Source: Coemansia sp. RSA 1804 (lineage: Eukaryota > Kickxellomycota > Kickxellomycetes > Kickxellales > Kickxellaceae). From it: a stretch of DNA of 37,922 bases. Positions 28,001 through 35,347 of the stretch are shown here, piece after piece; the first letter of the stretch is position 1; every line of letters starts with the position of its first letter. Below the pieces are notes generated by a model. It was not told where the DNA came from and searched no databases. It saw only the letters and a list, made by a program, of their open reading frames with translations. Where the stretch lies: NCBI GenBank assembly GCA_027578815.1, contig JANBTH010000091.1:1-37922 (forward strand), in the 5' to 3' direction. The position numbers and the translations under genes are program-made.

Positions 28001-30405
28001 ACACAGCCAAGCATATTCTAACAGAGTGCTTGGCAAACAGCGCAGGGCTGATGCAGAGTCGTACTCGCGTACTAGTCACCCACCACGTTTCAATGTGTCT
28101 TCCATATGCACAGTACATTGTGGCAATGTGTGAGGGCCGAGTCGTGCTAAAGGGTGTACCTGCTGATCTGCAGGATCATCAGGGCTTGGCGTTGACAGCA
28201 ATGTCTGAGCACAATCGCAACGTCTTTAACACAATCGCCAAACATGATAGTAAAGGACGTGGAAAGATGACTGCATCTGCAACTACAGCAGAGGAGAACC
28301 CTTTAACACAAACTGCGCAACTGACTGCAGATACAAGGTCTGAGGATGAGTACAACTCGGGGCGTATGGAAACAATCAGAGAACAGAAAGAACAGGCACT
28401 GGGCGACAGCGTTACAGCAGCGTTGCAGGGCACACTTGTTGAAGAAGAAAAGCGCGAGACGGGCAGTGTCAGATTGAAGGTGTGGAAAATGTACTTTGCT
28501 GCTTGTGGCTCAAAGTCATTCTGGGTCTGGTCGCTGATTCTGCTGGTTTCATCTCGGGGCATGGTTCTTCTCCACGACTATTGGATTAGGATCTGGGTTG
28601 TATCGAATGACACAAATGGTGGCACAATTCCAAGAAGCGTTGCGCGCCATTCTGTTGCGTATTGGCTGGGAATTTATGTTCTAATTGGGCTTGCCAGCGT
28701 TGTCTGGCGCGTGTTCCTTTTGCGTGTAATGTACCGTAGGGCAATCAAAGCGTCAATGACCATTCACTCGCAACTTCTGAAGACCATGATGCGCGCTACT
28801 CCACGGTTCTTTAACTCAACACCAATTGGGCGCATAATTAACCGTTTTTCGCGGGACATGGATGTAATTGACGCTTCTGTCATGAATGTGTTGGTGGCAT
28901 TTGCCTCGGACATACTTTTAGTTCTTATCACATATGCGGTTATATTATCGGCGGCCCCGCTGTTTATATTCGTTGTGGCATTCATCACCTTGCTGTTTTC
29001 GTGGTTTGGGTTCTATTACGCAAATACGTGTAGAGAACTCAAGCGCTTAGAGGCCAACAGTATGTCGCCATTGCTATCGTTGTTCAGCGAACTGATCCAG
29101 GGTGTGTCAACTATTCGTGCATTTGGAGTGAAACATCTCTATATAAAGGAAGCAAACAATCGGTTGTGCGCACACCTTCAGCCGCTAGGAATCACCTGGC
29201 TGCTTTACAGATGGATTGGATTGCGCTGTGATATGACAGGGTCATTGGTTTCGTTTTCGTGTGCCATGTTCGTACTGTACAATATGGACTGGGTTGATGC
29301 TGGTTTGGCAGGCTTTGTTCTGTCATACTCCTTGTCGTTTACTTCCCGAATGATATGGGTTGTTCGAAACTACACCGTTAACGAGACAAACATGAATGCA
29401 GTTGAGCGTGTTATGCAGTACATGGATACAGAGCAAGAGGCATCCTTAGAGTCTGATCCTCAGAATCAACCACCGCCGTCATGGCCTAGAAAGGGAGATG
29501 TGCAAATTGAGAATCTGGTTGCCGAGTATGTCCCCGGAGTACCTGTTCTGCATGGTATTTCACTCTCTATTAAGCATGGCGAGAAGATCGGCATTGTCGG
29601 TCGCACGGGCGCTGGAAAGAGCACAATGTCACTTGCGCTGCTGCGGTTTATCGAGGCAAGCAAGGGCCGTGTTGTTCTGGATGGAGTGGATATTTCAAGG
29701 ATTGGGCTGGAGGATCTGCGCCGCAACGTCACTATTATTCCACAGGACCCGGTGCTGTTCAATGGCTCCATCCGGTCTAATCTGGATCCACTTGACGAGC
29801 ATCCTGATGAGCTTTTGTGGGAAGCCTTGCGCCGCACCCATTTGATCAAAGAGAATGACAGCCAGAACACTTATGGTAGCAGCAGCAGCAGCAGCATTTC
29901 AGTGACAAGTGTTGTAGAAGGAGGTGGATTTAACAGCGGCAATACGAGTGGCGACGGCTCTGCTCTTGAGCGTATGGCTGGAATATTCACTAGTCTAGAT
30001 GCCGAAATCAAGGAAAATGGACAGAATCTGTCCCTTGGTCAGCGACAGCTGGTGGCTCTTGCAAGAGCACTGGTGAGACGGTCAAAGCTGATAATCATGG
30101 ATGAAGCAACAGCATCGGTTGACTTTGACACTGACAACCGTATTCAGAACACGATTCGCGGACCAGAGTTTGCCAACTCAACGCTGCTCTGCATTGCACA
30201 TCGGTTGCGTACAATTATCGACTATGATCGGGTTCTTGTTCTGGATAATGGCAAAGTTGCAGAGCTTGACACGCCATACAATCTGCTCCAGAACAAGGAT
30301 GGAATATTTAGAAGTATGTGCGAAAAGTCTGGAGAGCGTGAATATTTGTATTCAGCCGCAATGAGCATGTCCACAACACGTTGTAAGACAAGTATAATCA
30401 ACTAG
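25063..30405 (+). CDS. ABCC-subfamily (MRP-type) full-length ABC transporter
   Basis: A 1780-residue transporter with an N-terminal TMD0 (several helices within about 1-290), TMD1, NBD1, a charged linker, TMD2 and NBD2. NBD1 has Walker A GPTGSGKSS (829-837), signature LSGGQ (947-951) and Walker B ILLIDD (967-972), where Asp replaces the catalytic Glu, as is usual for ABCC proteins. NBD2 has Walker A GRTGAGKST (1513-1521), signature LSLGQ (1656-1660) and an intact Walker B IIMDE with Asp1680 and Glu1681. A Ser/Gly-rich insertion near 1605-1640 (with an AGC run at about 29878-29894) separates the Q-loop region from the signature in NBD2, as in vacuolar Ybt1/Vmr1-like proteins. Likely substrates are organic anions or glutathione conjugates at the vacuole or plasma membrane. 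AATAAA lies at 30429-30434. Confidence 0.95.
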   Translation: MLAGRAVLATASTASVVYFASRLYGHISSFAFNECVSSCGGHNSSVSWWAWLITCNCYRAGFLWPALLLLVSGLSSAGVALISAVPSECRRSDFANDGSAPLSCMLVGPMKRPVRRPPGPIVMFDNRLRIGLVVVLLLAIQATIHMVWWQITNLEAKERGSVNNNDYLFSYLPYSKALAESTAMILACSAACHVVLWRSNRMYYAGIFPWILPAIVGLQLASVLVEKYVLLFIDNSPTASLTILSQVHILYGGSGTILLASAALCTALLVSYSCAQQRPIFLRPAEHLGTIYSSDCLYTQNENRYSGSDDCDESTPLTHQSTLRSGSLVDTPEFSSSWFDRITYSWVNDMLSRGFRRQLQSCDMYRFDRTDTPEYNWRRYSAHRKPGRPLFLALFLTYAPEFALQAVLSIAYNCLKFCCSFFLQRIIRTIEMSDSALSSSPEDRRNRGYLDAFCIWLCVVLISLAINWARWIGRHIAIGIKEILIAELTSKVIKSHGKSGLEQMKNTVNSEARPMAADDGKIINMLTSDAERVFVLFAYIDELYCLPFILGIGVWYMYRLLGASALVGLLFFAAYVPLTKSASARLANVEKTVKDVSDKRVSIITEVVQGIRAVKLFGWESCFVDKINKQRSIQLEKFWLAQKWQICVNALAALGPVLIPIVMFTVYVAILGNKLTAEIAFTSISVFQVVRFVFENGSELIGVAIRASVSLNRIESYLEQNAVQGLEDRVTLERSNTLGFEAADLEWAYQNVPSSNVPANSKHIDSGSAPDESTLLLATESSSHTDILPLLDQGLSTSPPPELQRSMRGFTLRDINVEFPTGGFSLVAGPTGSGKSSLLAALIGEMTLTRGRILLPTMHSRDMADEDIKYKDIIELSGDNGLVIRDIAYVAQEAWLRNATVRENILFDEPYNRERYEQVLHACALKPDLRVLLAGDQTEIGERGVTLSGGQKQRVALARAVYSSRSILLIDDCLSAVDAHTAKHILTECLANSAGLMQSRTRVLVTHHVSMCLPYAQYIVAMCEGRVVLKGVPADLQDHQGLALTAMSEHNRNVFNTIAKHDSKGRGKMTASATTAEENPLTQTAQLTADTRSEDEYNSGRMETIREQKEQALGDSVTAALQGTLVEEEKRETGSVRLKVWKMYFAACGSKSFWVWSLILLVSSRGMVLLHDYWIRIWVVSNDTNGGTIPRSVARHSVAYWLGIYVLIGLASVVWRVFLLRVMYRRAIKASMTIHSQLLKTMMRATPRFFNSTPIGRIINRFSRDMDVIDASVMNVLVAFASDILLVLITYAVILSAAPLFIFVVAFITLLFSWFGFYYANTCRELKRLEANSMSPLLSLFSELIQGVSTIRAFGVKHLYIKEANNRLCAHLQPLGITWLLYRWIGLRCDMTGSLVSFSCAMFVLYNMDWVDAGLAGFVLSYSLSFTSRMIWVVRNYTVNETNMNAVERVMQYMDTEQEASLESDPQNQPPPSWPRKGDVQIENLVAEYVPGVPVLHGISLSIKHGEKIGIVGRTGAGKSTMSLALLRFIEASKGRVVLDGVDISRIGLEDLRRNVTIIPQDPVLFNGSIRSNLDPLDEHPDELLWEALRRTHLIKENDSQNTYGSSSSSSISVTSVVEGGGFNSGNTSGDGSALERMAGIFTSLDAEIKENGQNLSLGQRQLVALARALVRRSKLIIMDEATASVDFDTDNRIQNTIRGPEFANSTLLCIAHRLRTIIDYDRVLVLDNGKVAELDTPYNLLQNKDGIFRSMCEKSGEREYLYSAAMSMSTTRCKTSIIN

Positions 30406-30469
30406 CCAACATTTCAGAGCACAGAAAAAATAAAATAAGATGAATAAAATAATGCTGCAGTGAATGTTT

Positions 30470-31306
30470 CTATTTATGTAATATCCTTTCTACTAGCCTT
30501 TTAACATCGTCTTGTTCAAAGTTCACAGGGTCGTCAAGCTGGTCCACCACATGCACAAGATTATGTTCCAATCTCCCATTTTTGTACACAAGAACAATAG
30601 GTACCATTTCTGTATCAGTAAAGCCGCATTCTGAAGCCGATACGCTCAGAAATATAGCATGGTTATAGTCAGCAACCAGCTGGCGGATAAACAATGCCAG
30701 TCGCTCTGAAGCATAGTCGCTCCCCAACAAAAGAACAACTATCGGCACTCCAGAGCCTGCTTTCTGGTCAACCATTTCCACATATTCATCTGGAGCCACA
30801 ACTAACAGTGAGCCAAACATGTCTTTTGCAGATCTTCCACGCTTGCTCTCATTGATCTGTCTGAGTCGCTCTTGTTTGTACTCTTCAAAAACAAGCTCTT
30901 CGTCCTCCAAGTCAAGGTCATCAAGCTCATCTTCAGATCCCCGGGTGTTTTTGTTCAAATCTTCCTTTGTCCACAATGTACGGTCTCCGTTATCGCTGAT
31001 ATTACGCCTAAATGCTGCTGAATATTGGGCCTTCGATGCCGCTTTTTGCTCTTCGTGGCAGCGGTTCTGCTCACGCTTGTTGTGCTTATAGTCGGCAATG
31101 ACTCCTTTAACGCCTGTCTGTGAACCCTCACGATGTTGAAAGGTCATGGGCGTGTTATCTGGGCCGGATTTCGATCCCGAGCTGTCCTGGTCATCTGAAT
31201 ATGACTCATCCTCATTCCCCCGGGTCCTAGAACACTCTTTGGCATCCTCGCGCTCGAGGGCATTGTTGATACTGTTTCCCTCTAGAAGCTGCTTCTCAAA
31301 GTTCAT
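30470..31306 (-). CDS. phosducin-like protein (PhLP1 type), G-beta-gamma assembly co-chaperone
   Basis: A 278-residue protein if started at the ATG complementary to 31304-31306. It begins MNFEKQLLEG, followed by an acidic Ser-rich stretch and then TGVKGVIADYK (64-74), the counterpart of the TGPKGVINDW helix-1 motif of PhLP1. EELVFEEYKQERLRQ (136-150) precedes a thioredoxin-like domain without a CxxC. Near the end VPIVLVYKNG and VVDQL match the conserved C-terminal strands. PhLP1 works with the CCT chaperonin to assemble G-beta-gamma dimers. The frame extends to another ATG at 31411 (35 more residues), but family members start just before the EK.L segment. It converges tail-to-tail with the ABC transporter, 64 bases apart. 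Confidence 0.8.
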   Translation of the reverse strand: MNFEKQLLEGNSINNALEREDAKECSRTRGNEDESYSDDQDSSGSKSGPDNTPMTFQHREGSQTGVKGVIADYKHNKREQNRCHEEQKAASKAQYSAAFRRNISDNGDRTLWTKEDLNKNTRGSEDELDDLDLEDEELVFEEYKQERLRQINESKRGRSAKDMFGSLLVVAPDEYVEMVDQKAGSGVPIVVLLLGSDYASERLALFIRQLVADYNHAIFLSVSASECGFTDTEMVPIVLVYKNGRLEHNLVHVVDQLDDPVNFEQDDVKRLVERILHK

Positions 31307-32189
31307 CGTGACTCGTTTAGGATCTGTGTTGGGATTAAATGCAGTAGATAGAATACAATATATAACTTTGCTAACAGTTGAAAGGTTTCTCTTTATTTTC
31401 GTATCAGGCATTTTTGCATTGTGCAGTTGTTAACCAGGGAATAACACTTTGCCATTGTGGGATTACACCCTTATCATTTTTGGATTGCTTGTTGCGTGGA
31501 ACAAACAATGCTAAGGAGGGAGCCGTTGCGTTGTTTTGCTTCCGTGTGACGATTTGCACTTGGTTTTTGTTGTTAAAATTAGCGCATCCAATCATTGTGC
31601 CTATTGATCTGTGAATACTCTAATTATTTTTCATATTTCTGTTAGTATGGATGCAATTGTGATGTTGAGAACGCCTGTTCACTTGTGAGCAACGATCACT
31701 GCAGACTTGATGAATCATCATCAGGTACAATCCACACCCAAATTAATGACACTCATCGGCTTGTCGGCTCTATATTTACGGGTTGGAGCCTAACATGAGT
31801 CCTCTATATTGTGGTTCTTGTTTAATAATAATAAAAAGCAATGGGATAATTAAGCCCTCACAGTCCACACAGCAAAAACAAGGACCAGGGGAACAAAAAA
31901 GACAGAATCCACAGAAAAATGGGAAAAAAATTATGCGCAATTTTGATGACAAACAAGACCGAGTCCAAAAAATTATACTCTCATGTCCTTTTTATTTATG
32001 ATGTGCAGGAGGAAAAATAAATGGGGAAAATAAATTGCGCTTATCTTGCACACCTCCCTTTTTTTGTCTCTTTGATCTTGCATCTTTTTTTCATATTCTT
32101 TTACTTCTCTTTGAATTTTCAGTGTGCGTTCCCTGATCTATATATACTCCCTAGCTAGATAGCTTTACCTTACCTGCTATTATTCAACA
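31307..32189. promoter_or_regulatory. divergent intergenic region, PhLP1 / PDX1
   Basis: Contains the leader of the phosducin-like gene (which may include 35 in-frame codons up to 31411) and the promoter of PDX1. A TATATATA at 32139-32146 lies 44 bases before the PDX1 ATG, preceded by a T/C-rich stretch from about 32050. Nothing else is recognised. Confidence 0.45.
32139..32146 (+). promoter_or_regulatory. TATA-like element of canonical PDX1
   Basis: A perfect TATATATA lies 44 bases upstream of the ATG at 32190, close for a TATA box, so the leader would be very short. No comparable element was noted for the degenerate paralogue. Confidence 0.4.
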
Positions 32190-33131
32190 ATGTCAGAGTT
32201 CAAGACACCCACAAACCTAACAGGAAAAGCCGACAAGGCGGCTGCAGGCGATCAGGCGACGGCGTTCAAGGTCAAGACGGGGCTTGCGCAGATGCTCAAG
32301 GGCGGAGTTATCATGGATGTGGTCAATGCCGAGCAGGCGCGCATTGCTGAAGAAGCCGGGGCCTGCGCCGTTATGGCGCTGGAACGTGTTCCAGCCGACA
32401 TTCGCAGGGACGGAGGTGTTTCGCGCATGTCGGATCCGAAGATGATCAAGGAGATAATTGACGCTGTCACGATTCCAGTGATGGCAAAGGTGCGTATCGG
32501 CCACTTTGTCGAGGCCCAAGTGATTGAGGCCATTGGGGTGGACTACATTGACGAGAGCGAGGTGCTTACGCCTGCCGACGAGACCTACCACATCGAGAAG
32601 CACGACTACAAGATCCCCTTTGTGTGCGGTGCACGTGACCTGGGCGAGGCTCTTCGTCGTATCTCTGAGGGCGCGGCAATGATCCGCACAAAGGGCGAGG
32701 CCGGCACCGGCGATGTCGTGCAGGCTGTCAAGCACATGCGCACAATGAACTCGCAGATTCGCCATGCCCAGTCGCTGGACAAGATGGAGCTGTACAACTA
32801 CGCCAAGGAGCTGGGCGTTTCGATTGAGCTGCTCAGGGAGGTTGTCAGACTTGGTCGTCTGCCTGTGGTCAACTTTGCCGCTGGTGGTGTGGCCACTCCA
32901 GCTGATGCTGCCATGATGATGCAGCTTGGCTGTGACGGCGTCTTTGTTGGCTCTGGCATTTTCAAGAGCGGAAACCCTTCGAAGCGTGCCAGTGCGATTG
33001 TCAAGGCCGTCACCCACTACAAGGACGCAAAGATTCTTGCCGAGATATCCGAGGACCTTGGCGAGGCGATGGTCGGCATCAACTGTGACTCGCTTGCGGA
33101 CAACGAGCGGCTCGAGAGACGTGGTTTTTAG
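32190..33131 (+). CDS. PDX1: pyridoxal 5'-phosphate synthase subunit PDX1/SNZ (canonical)
   Basis: A 313-residue PLP synthase subunit that makes pyridoxal 5'-phosphate from ribose 5-phosphate, glyceraldehyde 3-phosphate and ammonia supplied by PDX2. All expected active-site residues are present: Asp43 (IMDV), Lys100 (IPVMAKVRIGH; Schiff base with the pentose), Asp121 (YIDESEVLTPAD), Lys168 (RTKGE) and the phosphate loop GSG (254-256). NFAAGGVATPADAA is intact and the C-terminal tail ends ERRGF, as usual for the family. The ATG at 32190 gives a short N-terminal extension before the conserved core. The coding sequence is GC-rich with strong third-position bias, suggesting high expression. A diverged paralogue lies at 20383-21255. 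Confidence 0.97.
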   Translation: MSEFKTPTNLTGKADKAAAGDQATAFKVKTGLAQMLKGGVIMDVVNAEQARIAEEAGACAVMALERVPADIRRDGGVSRMSDPKMIKEIIDAVTIPVMAKVRIGHFVEAQVIEAIGVDYIDESEVLTPADETYHIEKHDYKIPFVCGARDLGEALRRISEGAAMIRTKGEAGTGDVVQAVKHMRTMNSQIRHAQSLDKMELYNYAKELGVSIELLREVVRLGRLPVVNFAAGGVATPADAAMMMQLGCDGVFVGSGIFKSGNPSKRASAIVKAVTHYKDAKILAEISEDLGEAMVGINCDSLADNERLERRGF

Positions 33132-35347
33132 ATTGTTGTTTTTCTAGAATACTTGGTCTAGATGCTGTTCAATTGGCTAGTAGGCTATCAGAAAGAATCA
33201 TTTTATTAATTAAACATGAGATTCTCTATATTAACAATGCTAATCTTATTATTCAGGCAAAGCTAAACCTTATACTTCTAATTTAATTAATCCTCTTCAC
33301 ATTAAAATCTCTATTAAAAAGATTAAAATAACGAGTGTATGTTTTCAACGAGAATTCCATTGCTACAGCGCCAAAATAACTAGTCTGCTCGTCAAGTTTA
33401 GTATTTAAGAATTTCAGTAGCAACTTTTGGAAGACACAACTAACCTTACGTTTGTCAACATTTGCATATCCATTTACTGGCCGAAGAGCTGACTATGGTT
33501 AATTACAAATACCAGCAAGAAAAGAGAGCATGTTTATTATTAGCATTGCTTACTTTGTAACGCACAAAAAGTAAAAGAAAAGCTGTCCGAGCAAAACACT
33601 GCTAGAAAGTGGGAAATGCCTGAGTCCCTGGCATAAGCACATCCAATTTCATAAACTATGCTATTGTGAAAATTTCGGTATAAGGAGGCCTGCGCCTCAT
33701 AAATGGGGTAATTGGTATTGCACAATGGAATAAAGCATTAGCTCTGGAATCTTGCTCCTTCAGCTTCCATTGCGTAGAAAAAAATCAACCAGTCTTGTGA
33801 AAACTGACCAAATTTTAACAATCGGCTGTGAGATGCAGACAATAATGCCTTTTTAGTATCCACTGTGTATTTTAAGGAAAACAAAACATGGCAAAACCAG
33901 GGGTTTTTAGACGCAGAACAGGCGTGTACATTTAATGAGGTGTTCTATGCAGTTTAAATTATTTAACCGCCGCTTTGCTGGTAGACTGTTTACCACGCGA
34001 CAACAATAGTAGCACAGGCAATATGCCTATCAAAAGAAAGCGCTTCTTTTGCACTGTTCAGCATATGTACAGAAAAAAAAACAAGATTTGGCTTGCTGGC
34101 TGTTATCCTGTGTTTTTAGCTAGCAAAAGCAAGAGAAAAGAGCTTTTCTCTTTTACGGCACATACTCACACACAGGCACAGACACAGACACAACACAACA
34201 CAATTGCTGTTGCTTTGTTTCAGAATAAAAAGTGCTTTCCATTTATAAAATACAAGCCATTTTGCTCATTGCCACACCTCCTGTCTGCCATCCACTCTGT
34301 CTAATTAAAAGCTCGGAGGATCCGGCTCCAATTGTCTCCAGCGTTTGGACAGTACAGATAAGCACGCTGACGAAACGCTCAGAGTAGGGCGCTTATCACG
34401 GATCCGCTCCAAAAAGAAAGACATGTTGTCTGTCTGTCTGTTCATCTATCTCGATATCGGCACAGAATACGGGGTCAAACAATGGGAAAACTCTTTTTGT
34501 AGTAACATTTGCAGCGTCGGAAGCAGCAACATGTGTTTCATTGATACTCTTATGCTATATTTCTTGTTCATACTGAGTAAAAAAGGAGAACTACAAACAA
34601 TCGGTCTCTGTAAATAATCTGCGCTTCTTGTGGATCGTCATCTTCAAACGATTCTCTTTTGCTGTGTCTGCTTTCCAAGGATGAATGCGCTGTCAGTTCC
34701 TTACTCTTTCTCTGCCAAGCAAGACAATAGCAGCTCCGCAATAAGAGATACTGTTTGAAGGGGAAATAGGGATAAAAGACAATGGAAATTAAATGTTCAC
34801 CTGCAATAGGAAAGAACATAACGGAACCTGGCGGTTATTTTTTATCCAGGGCAGCTAGGATGGAATCCCTCTTTTTGCAAGCACACAACGAGAATATACG
34901 GGGCAGGAATGAGCTTACATATCGTGCTCCCAACCCACACCGCATAGCATGGGCAGTGCCGTGTTTGACCATTTTTTACAGTAAACGAGTGCTGTACGCT
35001 TGATCCATTCTACACGCCAATATGGAAAGTGTAAATATCTGAAACACGCTATCCACTTGCCGGGCTCGCAGTTGCGAGGTGTACACAAGAACAAAAAAGA
35101 GACTATTCCTTGGAATACCCGCAAAAATGCTCAACGAAATTAGAGAAGTCGAGAAAAAGGCGACTAGTACTTGCCATGCTCTCCATTTCAACATACTCAG
35201 AACTCACATATAAAACAAAGACCAACCTGGCTAGTATCCTTTATCCAACTTCCATTTTCTTCACCTTTATCATCATATTTCAATACTAATACAAGTAAAT
35301 TCCAATCTTTTCACTTGTGTAGACCATTATACAGAAAGTTTTTGACC
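33132..35347. other. gene-poor 2.2 kb intergenic region
   Basis: AT-rich with no credible gene, tRNA or transposon terminus. It contains a CA-rich stretch at about 34165-34200 and an imperfect inverted repeat at 34357-34397 (GATAAGC / GCTTATC). The last 200 bases are T/A-rich leader of the following gene. The open frame of that gene extends back to a TTG at 35171 through low-information codons that I treat as leader. Confidence 0.5.
34357..34397. promoter_or_regulatory. inverted GATAAG sites
   Basis: GATAAGC at 34357-34363 and GCTTATC at 34391-34397 form a 7-base inverted repeat, with CTGA/TCAG pairing possible inside. GATAAG is the core recognised by fungal GATA factors such as nitrogen or iron regulators. 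It lies about 950 bases upstream of the next gene, so function is uncertain. Confidence 0.2.

Noticed and set aside
33975..34304. 109-codon frame with a His-Thr/Gln-Thr run
   Set aside because: No ATG at its start, AT-rich, and the run comes from a CA-rich microsatellite.
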